This document shows positions 26,550-35,468 of a DNA stretch of 64,000 nucleotides, piece by piece. How positions within the stretch are numbered: position 1 is the stretch's first letter; each line of letters begins with the position of its first letter. The stretch comes from JBCCCJ01 sp039029315 (GTDB lineage Bacteria > Bacteroidota > Bacteroidia > J057), in NCBI GenBank assembly GCA_039029315.1, contig JBCCGK010000029.1, positions 1 to 64,000 on the forward strand, read 5' to 3'. Position numbers and translations under genes: made by a program. Under the pieces are notes generated by a model. That model was not told the DNA's origin and did no database searches. It was given only the letters and a program-made list of their open reading frames with translations.

Positions 26550-28313
26550 ATGATGACAAGATTAATTTTTGTAGTGTGTATAGCGATTGGGCAATTGATT
26601 CCTGGAGATCTTTTGGCGCAGCTTCCGCAAAGCCCGGAATACTTATATGCCCGAGTTGACAAGGATTTTTATCTCGCAGGAGAAGACATTTGGTACTCTC
26701 TACATGTGTTGAATCCTTCGGAGCAACAAAGCGCCATTGTTTATGTCGATTTTCATGGACCGAATGGAGAGCTAATTGACAAGCAGATTCTCAAGTTGGA
26801 GAATCAGCTAGCTGTTGGAGATATATCCCTTCCTTCAGACCTGAGACAAGGCTATTATATGATCCGTGCCTATACAGCCTGGAATTTGAATTATTCCCCG
26901 CAGGAAATTCTGGAAAAAGAAATTCCCGTTTATGAAGCCAAACTTCTGTCTGATGGTGCTGAATTGGCAGATGCGAGTGCTTCTCCTGATTTGTTGACTG
27001 TTCACCCTTCAGAAGGGCTTAAAATTGTGACCAATAAGTCTAGCTATCTGCCTCGTGAACCCATCGATATTGACTTTGTAGAATTGGCACTTTCTGGAGG
27101 AACGGCCTCTGTGTCAGTATCGATTGTTGGGACAGATTTTGTTGAAAATGAAGGAAGAGAACGCTTGCAAAAGCGGCTGGAAGAGATTCGGAAAAAAACC
27201 AGAGTCAAAATTGCAGGAGGTCGGCAACCTGTTCCTCCTGAAACTGCTTATACGCGAAGTTTTGTCCTGAAAAACCTTGAGACAAATGAGTTGATTAACT
27301 CCAATTTTGTCATGGGATATATCAAGCAAACACAACAAAAATTGATTCAATCAGCTGAAAACGGAATTGTTTCTTTCACATTTGAAGACTTTTATGACAG
27401 TACCATTGTTCAGATTTTTGATACAAATCCTTTTCATCCGACTTATATTCCCGATGTTTCTTTGATTTCCAGTTTTCCATCGATCCAGCCAGCTCGTCCA
27501 AATCGCTCAATACCAGAAATGACAGCAGCGGTTCAGAAGTACATCGATGGCTATCAGAAGAGGTATCAATTGAACAAGCTGTTTGGATTGGAAGGAAATA
27601 TCCGCGCTCCTCAGGCAGATAAAACAAGCTTGTCGCTTACCCCTACCACCATTTATCGGGTAGATGATTTTGTGCAACACGAATCCTTGGCTGATTTTGT
27701 CAAGAATGTTGTTCCGCCAATCAAGGTGGTGAAAGCGAAGAAAAATGTAGCCTCAGTATATGCTTCTCGAGAAGGTGAAACACTGAGACAATTTAAGTTG
27801 TTCGTTCCGAACAAAGATAATAGGGGGACCGAAGGCGTTGTCAAAAAAACTCCAATCATTCTGATCAATGATTATTTCACCTATGATGCTGAATCTGTTC
27901 TGAAAATGGAGTGGGAAAATGTTCGTCAGATTGATGTATTTAACACTGCTCAGAGTCTTCCCGTTCAATTTGGCCCTATTGGTAATTTTGGGGTTATTGG
28001 GATCAGAACCAGGGATGGGAAAACTCCCGCATCCTTGATTCAATCAGCTAACAATCTGGTTATCCCGGGCTTTTATCAAGCAAGGACCTTTGGCAATCAA
28101 AAGACTCAAACCAGCGAGTATAGCCAAAGTAAGGTTCCTAATTTTCTTCCCATGATGTATTGGAATCCCCGTGTCGAACTCAATCAGAATTCTCCCAATC
28201 AGCTAACAGTCATCGCCAGTGACCAACCCGGCTCCTACCTCATCAGAGTGGAAGGGGTAGGAAAATGGGGAAATCTATTGATTGCGGAAAAGGTGATTCA
28301 GATTGGTTTTTGA
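26550..28313 (+). CDS. MG2-like exported protein, third gene of the TonB receptor operon
   Basis: A 587-residue exported protein with a signal peptide (about 1-23). Residues 25-125 look like an alpha-2-macroglobulin MG2 domain: YLYARVDKDFYLAGEDIWYS and LRQGYYMIRAYTAW. The remainder is beta-rich and ends in a strand-rich region with AGSYLIRVEG-like character (QPGSYLIRVEGVGKWG). There is no bait region, thioester motif or T9SS tail. It starts six bases after the DUF4249 stop, so it is almost certainly co-translated. It probably sits in the periplasm or on the outer membrane and works with the receptor. Confidence 0.85.
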   Translation: MMTRLIFVVCIAIGQLIPGDLLAQLPQSPEYLYARVDKDFYLAGEDIWYSLHVLNPSEQQSAIVYVDFHGPNGELIDKQILKLENQLAVGDISLPSDLRQGYYMIRAYTAWNLNYSPQEILEKEIPVYEAKLLSDGAELADASASPDLLTVHPSEGLKIVTNKSSYLPREPIDIDFVELALSGGTASVSVSIVGTDFVENEGRERLQKRLEEIRKKTRVKIAGGRQPVPPETAYTRSFVLKNLETNELINSNFVMGYIKQTQQKLIQSAENGIVSFTFEDFYDSTIVQIFDTNPFHPTYIPDVSLISSFPSIQPARPNRSIPEMTAAVQKYIDGYQKRYQLNKLFGLEGNIRAPQADKTSLSLTPTTIYRVDDFVQHESLADFVKNVVPPIKVVKAKKNVASVYASREGETLRQFKLFVPNKDNRGTEGVVKKTPIILINDYFTYDAESVLKMEWENVRQIDVFNTAQSLPVQFGPIGNFGVIGIRTRDGKTPASLIQSANNLVIPGFYQARTFGNQKTQTSEYSQSKVPNFLPMMYWNPRVELNQNSPNQLTVIASDQPGSYLIRVEGVGKWGNLLIAEKVIQIGF

Positions 28314-28327
28314 TGAAGAGGCCCTGC

Positions 28328-29296
28328 CTAGACTCTTTGGAACATAGAATCAATAAATGCTTGCGGGTCAAAGACCTGAAGATCATCGATTCCTTCTCCA
28401 ACGCCAATGTACTTGACAGGAATACTGAATAAATCAGAGACGCCAATCACAACACCTCCCTTGGCAGTTCCATCCAGTTTGGTCAAGGCAAGAGAGCTCA
28501 CATCTGTGGCATCAGTAAAAGCCTGGGCTTGATTGATTGCATTTTGACCAGTGGAGGCATCCAGGACCAACAAAACATCATGTGGGGCTCCGTCCAGAAC
28601 CTTGGACATGCTTCGCTTGATTTTCCCCAATTCAGCCATAAGGTTCTTTTTGGTCTGTAGGCGACCAGCTGTATCCACAATGACCACATCCGTATCGGTG
28701 CTAATGCCTTTCTGGACGGCCTCATAGGCGACTGCGCCCGGATCGGTATACATGCCTTTGGAATGAATGTCCACCCCGACCCGCTCAGCCCAGATAGTCA
28801 ATTGGTCTACAGCAGCTGCGCGAAAGGTATCTCCCGCTCCTAATAAGACTGATTTTCCTTGTTGTTTGAAGCGATAGGCCAGCTTGCCAATGGTGGTGGT
28901 TTTTCCAACTCCATTGACCCCAACGACCATGATTACATAGGGCATTTTTTTGCCTTGATGTTCGACCGAGGGTACCTCAAAATAATTCCTGCTTTCTGGA
29001 TGATTCTCAAGAATGAGGCTTTCAATTTCATTCTTCAATACATAATCGAGCTCGGCAGCATTGGTATATTTTTCTTTCGCCACCCGCTTTTCAATCCTTT
29101 CTATGATTTTGACGGTTGTCTTGACCCCTACATCACTGGCGATCAGCACATCTTCCAGGTCATCCAGGACAGTTTCGTCAATGGTGCTTTTGCCCAGGAT
29201 AGCTTTATTCAGTCTGGCAAAAAACCCCTTTTTCGTTTTTTCCAGGCCTTGATCAAGTTTATCCTTGTTCTCTTTTTTATTGAAAAATTTCAGCAT
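28328..29296 (-). CDS. ftsY: Signal recognition particle receptor FtsY
   Basis: A 322-residue SRP-receptor GTPase that docks ribosome-nascent chains at the membrane. The N domain is at about 15-100. The G domain has GVNGVGKTTT (126-135), DTFRAAAVDQL, DTAGR (208-212) and TKLDGTAKGG (272-281). There is no long acidic A domain, as in most Bacteroidota FtsY. The ATG at 29296 is used rather than the TTG at 29329, which overlaps the -7 promoter element. It diverges from dnaB across the candidate origin. Confidence 0.96.
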   Translation of the reverse strand: MLKFFNKKENKDKLDQGLEKTKKGFFARLNKAILGKSTIDETVLDDLEDVLIASDVGVKTTVKIIERIEKRVAKEKYTNAAELDYVLKNEIESLILENHPESRNYFEVPSVEHQGKKMPYVIMVVGVNGVGKTTTIGKLAYRFKQQGKSVLLGAGDTFRAAAVDQLTIWAERVGVDIHSKGMYTDPGAVAYEAVQKGISTDTDVVIVDTAGRLQTKKNLMAELGKIKRSMSKVLDGAPHDVLLVLDASTGQNAINQAQAFTDATDVSSLALTKLDGTAKGGVVIGVSDLFSIPVKYIGVGEGIDDLQVFDPQAFIDSMFQRV

Positions 29297-29784
29297 AGCT
29301 GTTGATAAGTCATAATTTCTGGGAAACAAATATAGGGATCAACGCTTGTAATTACAGCAAAATAATTGTGGGAAATTTCTTTGCGGGAATTCCCATTAGC
29401 AGAAATGTTAAAAAAAAAGGTATTATTAGAAAAATTGCTAGTATCTTTGGCTATTGAATGTAGGTCAATCATGAATGTGAATGAAGAACTACTCAATAAA
29501 TTTATCCATAGCTTATCCACATCTTACGCTCAATTGTCAACAGGGATGTGTAAAACTTATCAAATAGGCCCTTTCTTGAGAATCTAGAGCTGATGTGTCA
29601 AATGGTAAAATGTGGAAAAGAGATTGATAAGGATAACCCCCTGATTGTCAATCCTACACTTTGTGGATAATCCCAATTGTTTGTGCACGCTTCCTTTTGT
29701 TAATTGAGGCCCCCTAACATCTACCCTATGCTTTTGATCTAGCAATTGCCTACTTACTGCTCACCCAGAAACGTATATTTGAAG
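29297..29784. other. Candidate chromosomal replication origin between ftsY and dnaB
   Basis: A 488-base gap without a gene. It holds two perfect DnaA boxes: TTATCCACA at 29513-29521 (plus) and at 29662-29670 (minus). It also holds three boxes with one mismatch: 29300-29308 (minus, TTATCAACA), 29502-29510 (plus, TTATCCATA) and 29611-29619 (minus, TTTTCCACA). An A/T-rich stretch near 29407-29440 (a run of nine A, then TATTATTAGAAAAATT) could unwind. Two perfect nine-base boxes 140 bases apart are far above chance, since about 0.5 is expected in 64 kb. No dnaA gene is in the window, and in many Bacteroidota the origin is not next to dnaA. A DnaA-controlled promoter region is the main alternative. 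Confidence 0.6.
29327..29334 (-). promoter_or_regulatory. Probable -7 promoter element of ftsY
   Basis: TATATTTG on the minus strand matches TAnnTTTG and lies 30 bases from the ftsY ATG. A TTTTG lies 23 bases further up, slightly beyond the ideal spacing of 19-21. A one-mismatch DnaA box sits between this element and the start codon. Confidence 0.5.
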
Positions 29785-31326
29785 ATGTCTGACAACAGCA
29801 TACGTGATTCTAAACTGCCTTATAGTCAGCAAGATATAGGGAAAGTTAGAAATATTTCTTCCAGCTCCGTTCCGGCCGGAAAGCTCCCCCCTCAAGCCCT
29901 GGATATGGAAGAAGCAGTCCTGGGCGCCCTGTTACTGGAAAAAGATGCGCTGCACAGAATTTTGGATATTCTCCAACCGCACATGTTTTATAAGGATGCT
30001 AATAAATTCATTTATGAAGCCATCCTTGAGCTGTTCCAGAACTCTGAACCTGTCGATATCCTGACAGTAAAAAATAGTTTGAAACAAGCGGGAACCCTTA
30101 ACAAGACTGGTGGAGCCTATTACTTGACGGAATTGACTTCTCGTGTGGCCTCTGCAGCCAATATTGAATATCATGCAAGAATCATCGCAGAGAAATTTAT
30201 CCTCCGTTCTCTGATCAAGGTTTCTGATGAGGTGATCAAGGATGCCTATGACGAAACCTCTGACGTTTTTGACTTATTGGACAAGACCGAGCAAAGCCTC
30301 TTTGAAATTTCTGAGACCAACCTCAGAAGGAATTATATGGCAATGCCGGAGCTGGTTATGAAAACACTGGAACGTCTGGAAGATATGCGAGGCAAGGATA
30401 CCAGTGTTGTGGGAATTCCCTCGGGGATGGCCGCATTGGATCAAATGACTGCTGGCTGGCAAAAGACTGACCTTGTTATCATCGCTGCACGTCCTGCTAT
30501 GGGAAAGACGGCTTTGACGTTGACCCTGGCACGAAATGCTGCCTTGAGGTTCGGAGAGCCTGTGGCCTTTTTCTCCCTTGAGATGGCTGCTGTGCAACTT
30601 GTTCAACGGATGATTTGCTCAGAGGCTGAACTAGATGCACAAAAGGTAAGAACAGGTCAACTTGCTGATTATGAGTGGAAACAACTGATTACACGAATCG
30701 GTTCATTGAGCAAGTCCAATGTGTTCATCGACGATACTCCGGCTTTGTCAATCTGGGATTTGCGTGCCAAGTGCAGACGATTGAAGGCGGAGAAAGGAAT
30801 CAGTATGGTCGTCATTGATTACCTCCAATTGATGTCAGGCAGCTCTTCCAAAAATTCGAATCGTGAGCAGGAAATAGCAGGTATCTCTCGATCATTGAAA
30901 GAGATTGCCAAAGAATTAGATGTATGTGTGATCGCACTTTCTCAGCTGAGTAGAGCAGTGGAAAGTAGGGGAGGAGATCGCCGACCAGTATTGAGTGATT
31001 TGCGTGAAAGTGGATCAATCGAGCAGGATGCTGACATGGTTATGTTTCTGTATCGACCGGAATATTATGGGTTTGAGACAGATGATGAAGGGAATTCCAC
31101 AGCCGGACAAGCAGAATTGATCATTGCCAAGCAGAGAAATGGTCCTACCGGAACCGTAAAACTCCAATTCATCGGTAAGTACGGCAAGTTTACGGACTGG
31201 AATACAGGTGCTTTTCCACAAATTGGAAATATAGACCCCTCATTGGGAGGAAATACCATTACCCTGCCATCCAAAATGAATGATCCTTCCAAGCCAGGAG
31301 GCGATGATCAGCAGGTTCCCTTCTAG
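29785..31326 (+). CDS. dnaB: Replicative DNA helicase DnaB
   Basis: A 513-residue replicative helicase that unwinds DNA at the fork. The DnaB N-terminal domain is at about 35-140, followed by a linker helix and the RecA-like C-terminal domain. Walker A is ARPAMGKT (235-242), and the typical FFSLEMAAVQLVQRM and LSQLSRAVE blocks are present. No intein interrupts it. The ATG at 29785 is used rather than the TTG at 29746. A TATATTTG motif only three bases before this ATG is too close to be its promoter. It diverges from ftsY across the candidate origin. Confidence 0.96.
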   Translation: MSDNSIRDSKLPYSQQDIGKVRNISSSSVPAGKLPPQALDMEEAVLGALLLEKDALHRILDILQPHMFYKDANKFIYEAILELFQNSEPVDILTVKNSLKQAGTLNKTGGAYYLTELTSRVASAANIEYHARIIAEKFILRSLIKVSDEVIKDAYDETSDVFDLLDKTEQSLFEISETNLRRNYMAMPELVMKTLERLEDMRGKDTSVVGIPSGMAALDQMTAGWQKTDLVIIAARPAMGKTALTLTLARNAALRFGEPVAFFSLEMAAVQLVQRMICSEAELDAQKVRTGQLADYEWKQLITRIGSLSKSNVFIDDTPALSIWDLRAKCRRLKAEKGISMVVIDYLQLMSGSSSKNSNREQEIAGISRSLKEIAKELDVCVIALSQLSRAVESRGGDRRPVLSDLRESGSIEQDADMVMFLYRPEYYGFETDDEGNSTAGQAELIIAKQRNGPTGTVKLQFIGKYGKFTDWNTGAFPQIGNIDPSLGGNTITLPSKMNDPSKPGGDDQQVPF

Positions 31327-31475
31327 TAGGGAGAGTATCTGATGTAAGATTTCTCTAAAAAATGAAACAAAAAGCACATCAATTCTTCTTGTTAGAATAA
31401 GCAATAGGCGTATCTTGCCGTGGGGTATTAAGAAAATCATCCATTTTTAGGATTCTCTTTTTAGCTATACACACC

Positions 31476-32402
31476 ATGGCATTCTTTGCTAGACCAGTAA
31501 TATTTCTGCTTATTCTTCCTCTTTTTCTGGAGGTTGTACAAGCCAAGCTTCCATTCAACTCTCTTCCTGAAGGCGAGTTTGCCGCACTCAGGGAGGAAGC
31601 CATTTTTCGGCAACTTCCTTTCCTCACTTATTTCTATCAAAAAGATTCGAAAGAATGCAAACAGATGGAAAAAAAGACATGGGAAGATCAAGGCTTGCTG
31701 GAATTTCTGCATGAGAATTTCCTTGCCCAGCAGCATCACATTCTTACTTCCAATATCGAATTGATTCAGGAACTGAATGTTTTTTCTGCTCCAACCATCA
31801 TCATATTTAGCCCCGATGGAAAAATGATGGGGCGAGTGGAAGGCTATGTCGCTCCTTCTACCTTACTGTCTATTTTGGGAAAACATCTCAAGACACTTGG
31901 GAAAAGAGAAACTGTCCCACAATTTGTCGTAGCTGATGTCAACCAACAAAAACTTCGTTCTACCTATCCAACCCTGATGCATGAATCTGTGGAGAAAGAG
32001 CCACAGGAAATGAGTTTGGGGATTACAGATATCGCAGAAAGCCACTATCGAATTTCAGCGAGAAGTAAGGGTGTGAACAAGCATCCAGTTCAACGGACCA
32101 TCCCCCACTTGGAACCATATTCTCTGGAAAATCTTCCTGAAGGAGATCCTTATGTATATGGCCTGCTGATAGGAAACTTTAGTTCCTTCAAGCAACTAAA
32201 GCACGAAGTGAAACAAATCCAACGATTTTGGAAGGGTAGAATTTGGGTGTATTCTGAAGAAATTGATCAGGTTCAAATATATAAACTGGCTTTGGGGGCT
32301 TATCCAAGTCTGGCCAAAGCTGAGAGTTTCGCCAAAGCAATGAAGCGATTTGAAAAACTCGATACCAGCGTGATCAATCTGTCTCAGTTGGTTGCTCCTT
32401 AG
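31476..32402 (+). CDS. Exported thioredoxin-fold protein with SPOR-like C-terminus
   Basis: A 308-residue exported protein: signal peptide (1-22), then a thioredoxin-like domain (about 35-150) similar to the thioredoxin_7/DUF255 group. The usual CxxC is lost. KECKQMEKKTW keeps one Cys, so disulphide exchange is doubtful. A low-complexity linker leads to a C-terminal domain (about 220-300) with the alternating pattern of SPOR: VYGLLIGNFSSF, then ALGAYPSLAKAESFAKAM. SPOR domains bind denuded peptidoglycan at division sites. The next gene also ends in a SPOR domain. Confidence 0.78.
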   Translation: MAFFARPVIFLLILPLFLEVVQAKLPFNSLPEGEFAALREEAIFRQLPFLTYFYQKDSKECKQMEKKTWEDQGLLEFLHENFLAQQHHILTSNIELIQELNVFSAPTIIIFSPDGKMMGRVEGYVAPSTLLSILGKHLKTLGKRETVPQFVVADVNQQKLRSTYPTLMHESVEKEPQEMSLGITDIAESHYRISARSKGVNKHPVQRTIPHLEPYSLENLPEGDPYVYGLLIGNFSSFKQLKHEVKQIQRFWKGRIWVYSEEIDQVQIYKLALGAYPSLAKAESFAKAMKRFEKLDTSVINLSQLVAP

Positions 32403-32437
32403 GAGACTTACCAACTTTATTGCTTTTTCATGTGTCA

Positions 32438-32475
32438 GGCAGAATTTTATTCTGCCGGATTTTATTTGTATTTTG
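32438..32475 (+). terminator. Probable terminator after the thioredoxin-SPOR gene
   Basis: GGCAGAA (32438-32444) pairs with TTCTGCC (32450-32456) around a five-base loop, followed by GGATTTTATTTGTATTTT. The tail is T-rich but interrupted. Confidence 0.58.
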
Positions 32476-32579
32476 TCGATGTTCCAGGTTCTAAATCAAC
32501 AGGAAGCTGATTCATCCCTAACAATGGTTGATCATTTTTTACCGTCAATTTTTTGAATTGAAGTGTATCATTGACTTTT

Positions 32580-34208
32580 ATGACCCGGAATAAAGCAATA
32601 CATCCTATGCCAAAGATTCTTTTCGCTTTTGCATGGCTTTTCTTTGTATTTGTCCCAACTTCTTCTCCTGTATCAGAGGATTGGGAAGAGAAGCCCATTT
32701 TGCATGTAGACAAAGTTGATCCCCCCCCAACAGAACCTACCCTGGTATTACAAAAGGTAATTGGTGGGCAAATTCAACCAAAATCTGTCTCTCATTCTGG
32801 AACGGGTAGATTTTTCGCTCAGAATATGATGTACCGACATACCGTTACGGTCTATGATCGAAATTATAATCTGATCAAAACGATTTCTGACAAGGTGAGA
32901 TTGGCGGATTATAACATAACTGGGTATACCGGTTGGCACAAGGGTTCCCCTGTAGAATGTGCTTTTTCTCCTGATGGGAAGTATGCCTGGATCTCCAACT
33001 ACAAAATGTATGGAGCAGGCTTTGACAATCCCGGAACAGACGATTGTAACAGAAGTCCGGAGTATGACCATAGCTATTTGTATAAAGTCAATACTCAAAC
33101 ACTTGAAATCGAAAAAATAATTCCTGTCGGTGGGGTGCCAAAATATGTCGCTGTAACCCCAGATGGTTCTCTGGTTTTGGTCTCAAACTGGTGTACTGGA
33201 GATCTGAGTATTGTTGATACAGAACTGGGCGCTGAAGTTCATCGCGTACCTTTGGGGCGATATCCACGAGGTATCGTTGTTGATTCCAAATCCAGATATG
33301 CCTATGTCTGCATGATGGGGATGGCTCGATTGGCCAAAATCAAACTTTCGGATTACTCCAAAGAGTGGATTACTGATATTGGCGTTACCCCCAGACATGC
33401 TTGCATTAGTCCCGATGACAGATATCTCTATTTGTCTCTGAATCGGGCTGGAAAGTTGGTTAAGTTGGACTTGACTAAGAACGAAATAGTGGCCTCTGTA
33501 CAAACCGGAGATCAGCCTAGGAGCATGGTGCTTACCCCTGAAGGAAAATATCTTTATGTTGGTAATTATAAAGATCATACTGTCTCAAAGGTAGATGCAG
33601 AATCTTTCAAAGAGTTGGAAGAAGCCCCAACCAATGAGAAGCCAATTGGAATTACCTTCGATCCCGAAACCGGGAATGTATGGGTAGCCTGTTATTCCGG
33701 GAGTATTATGGTCTACGAAGATACAGAGTATGAAAAGCCCAGTAGCCTTACTGAAAGTGTCCCTTTACAGACCCCATTGACTCCGGAACCCAAAAATCAA
33801 AACCGCGGAAACAGCTATTTGGACTTTCAGGAAGAACAGGAACAGGCTGGTAAATCTCATCAATTCATTCGGAGAAATGATGATAATTTCAAGCGATCTG
33901 GATCTGATTCACATCGTCCAAGAAACATTCCTGAGAGAAACTCTCCAGCTCCCCAAAGGAAATCCTCGGCTTCCTCCTTATCTCTTCCCTCTTTCCATTA
34001 CTATATCATTGTAGGGAGTTATGGAGACCGGACCAATGCACTCTCAAGGTCCAAAGAACTTCAATCTTTCGGTTACCAATCTGATATTTTGAAAGGAAAG
34101 AGTGGGTTTCGGGTGAGTTGTGGAAAGTATTCTTCCAGGGTGAAAGCCAGTGAAGCATTGAGTGAGTTGCGAAGCAAATACAAAGACGCCTGGATATTGC
34201 AGCGCTGA
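32580..34208 (+). CDS. Exported YVTN beta-propeller protein with SPOR domain
   Basis: A 542-residue exported protein from the ATG at 32580. A start at 32607 would place the signal peptide (MPKILFAFAWLFFVF) at the very N-terminus and is also likely. Residues about 50-400 are a YVTN-type propeller with repeats such as SPDGKYAWISN, TPDGSLVLVSNWC, SPDDRYLYLSL and TPEGKYLYVGNY. A polar linker (about 400-465; Ser, Pro, Asn, Arg) leads to a SPOR domain (about 468-540; YYIIVGSYGDRTNALSRSKE). This joins a binding propeller to a peptidoglycan-binding domain, an unusual fusion. It is followed after 18 bases by the flavoprotein gene. Confidence 0.85.
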   Translation: MTRNKAIHPMPKILFAFAWLFFVFVPTSSPVSEDWEEKPILHVDKVDPPPTEPTLVLQKVIGGQIQPKSVSHSGTGRFFAQNMMYRHTVTVYDRNYNLIKTISDKVRLADYNITGYTGWHKGSPVECAFSPDGKYAWISNYKMYGAGFDNPGTDDCNRSPEYDHSYLYKVNTQTLEIEKIIPVGGVPKYVAVTPDGSLVLVSNWCTGDLSIVDTELGAEVHRVPLGRYPRGIVVDSKSRYAYVCMMGMARLAKIKLSDYSKEWITDIGVTPRHACISPDDRYLYLSLNRAGKLVKLDLTKNEIVASVQTGDQPRSMVLTPEGKYLYVGNYKDHTVSKVDAESFKELEEAPTNEKPIGITFDPETGNVWVACYSGSIMVYEDTEYEKPSSLTESVPLQTPLTPEPKNQNRGNSYLDFQEEQEQAGKSHQFIRRNDDNFKRSGSDSHRPRNIPERNSPAPQRKSSASSLSLPSFHYYIIVGSYGDRTNALSRSKELQSFGYQSDILKGKSGFRVSCGKYSSRVKASEALSELRSKYKDAWILQR

Positions 34209-34226
34209 CCATATAGAATTACCCTT

Positions 34227-35468
34227 TTGAATCAAGTTGAATCTGAAGTCGATATACTGATCCTGGGAGCAGGACCTGGTGGTTGTGGCTGTGCCCTCAC
34301 CCTGGGGCAGACTCCTCTGAATGTCCTCATGTTAGACAAAGCGACTTTTCCTAGAGACAAAATCTGTGGAGATGCTGTCAGTGGGAAAGTGCTAGGGGTC
34401 ATGAAATACATAAATCCTGAACTGACCTCAGCCACTCAGGAATTTTCGAAGAAACTCGGGACATGGGGGATCCGGTTTTTTGCTCCGAATGGAAAAGAAC
34501 TAGATGTCCCATTTAAACTTGAACAAAAACCATCGGGTGCGGCTGCTCCTGGCTTTATCAGCAAGCGACTGGATTTTGATCACTTTCTATATCAACAAGT
34601 AAAAAGCAGAACATCAACCAGAATTGTGGAGGGGGTTCACGTCTCAAAAGTAGAAAGGGAGGAAGATGGCATTCGACTATCTGATGGCAAGCAAAGCTGG
34701 AAAGCCAAATTGGTGATTGCTGCCGATGGTGCCCATTCTATCGTAGCAAAAAAACTTGCTTCATTCAAAGTAGAAAAGCAACATTATAGTGCAGGAATCC
34801 GGGCTTATTATAGCGGAGTTACCGGTTTTCATCCAGACCATTTTATTGAGCTGCACTATATCCAGAGCTTGCTTCCAGGATATTTTTGGATATTCCCTTT
34901 GCCAAATGGCTGGGCAAATGTCGGTTTGGGGATGTTGTCCGCCGATGTCAGCCGCCATAAAGTAAATCTGAAAAAGCAGTTACATGAGATCATCGCCACC
35001 CATCCCTCCATTGCTGCGAGATTTCAACATGCCAGTAAACAGGGACCGATTCAGGGATTCGGCTTGCCACTTGGGTCCAAAAAACGCAGCATTTCTGGAG
35101 ACAGATTCATGTTAGTGGGAGATGCCGCCTCATTGATAGATCCATTCTCTGGTGAAGGAATTGGGAATGCGATGATTAGCGGAAGGATTGCCGCTCAGAT
35201 CGCACAAAAAAGTTTCGAATCCATGGATTTTTCTGCCGAGAATATGCAGACTTATGATCAGGCAGTATATAAGAAAATCGGAGCCGAATTGCGATTGAGT
35301 CACCATATGCAAAAAATGGTGAACTACCCGCGCATGTTCAATTTTGTGGTCAACAGGACCAGAAAAAATGAAGCTTTAAGGAAAATGATGACTATGATGT
35401 TTGACAATCTGGACATTCGCAAAGAATTACGCAAACCTTCCTTTTACTGGAAGGTGTTGTGGGGCTAG
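34227..35468 (+). CDS. Geranylgeranyl-reductase-like FAD oxidoreductase
   Basis: A 413-residue flavoprotein of the geranylgeranyl reductase group, which saturates isoprenoid chains; the substrate here is unknown. The FAD motif is GAGPGG (14-19). The second dinucleotide block is GDAASLIDPFSGEGIGNA (298-315). The start is a TTG (34227): the frame is open only from the upstream stop at 34206-34208 and has no ATG before the FAD motif. The gene is in the same frame as the propeller gene and lies 18 bases after it. Its stop is interleaved with that of the convergent glycosyltransferase. Confidence 0.9.
   Translation: MNQVESEVDILILGAGPGGCGCALTLGQTPLNVLMLDKATFPRDKICGDAVSGKVLGVMKYINPELTSATQEFSKKLGTWGIRFFAPNGKELDVPFKLEQKPSGAAAPGFISKRLDFDHFLYQQVKSRTSTRIVEGVHVSKVEREEDGIRLSDGKQSWKAKLVIAADGAHSIVAKKLASFKVEKQHYSAGIRAYYSGVTGFHPDHFIELHYIQSLLPGYFWIFPLPNGWANVGLGMLSADVSRHKVNLKKQLHEIIATHPSIAARFQHASKQGPIQGFGLPLGSKKRSISGDRFMLVGDAASLIDPFSGEGIGNAMISGRIAAQIAQKSFESMDFSAENMQTYDQAVYKKIGAELRLSHHMQKMVNYPRMFNFVVNRTRKNEALRKMMTMMFDNLDIRKELRKPSFYWKVLWG

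Noticed and set aside
29774..29781. TATATTTG as a promoter for dnaB
   Set aside because: It ends three bases before the chosen ATG, so transcription would start inside the gene, and no TTG lies at the right distance. The next in-frame ATG would remove the conserved start of the DnaB N-terminal domain.
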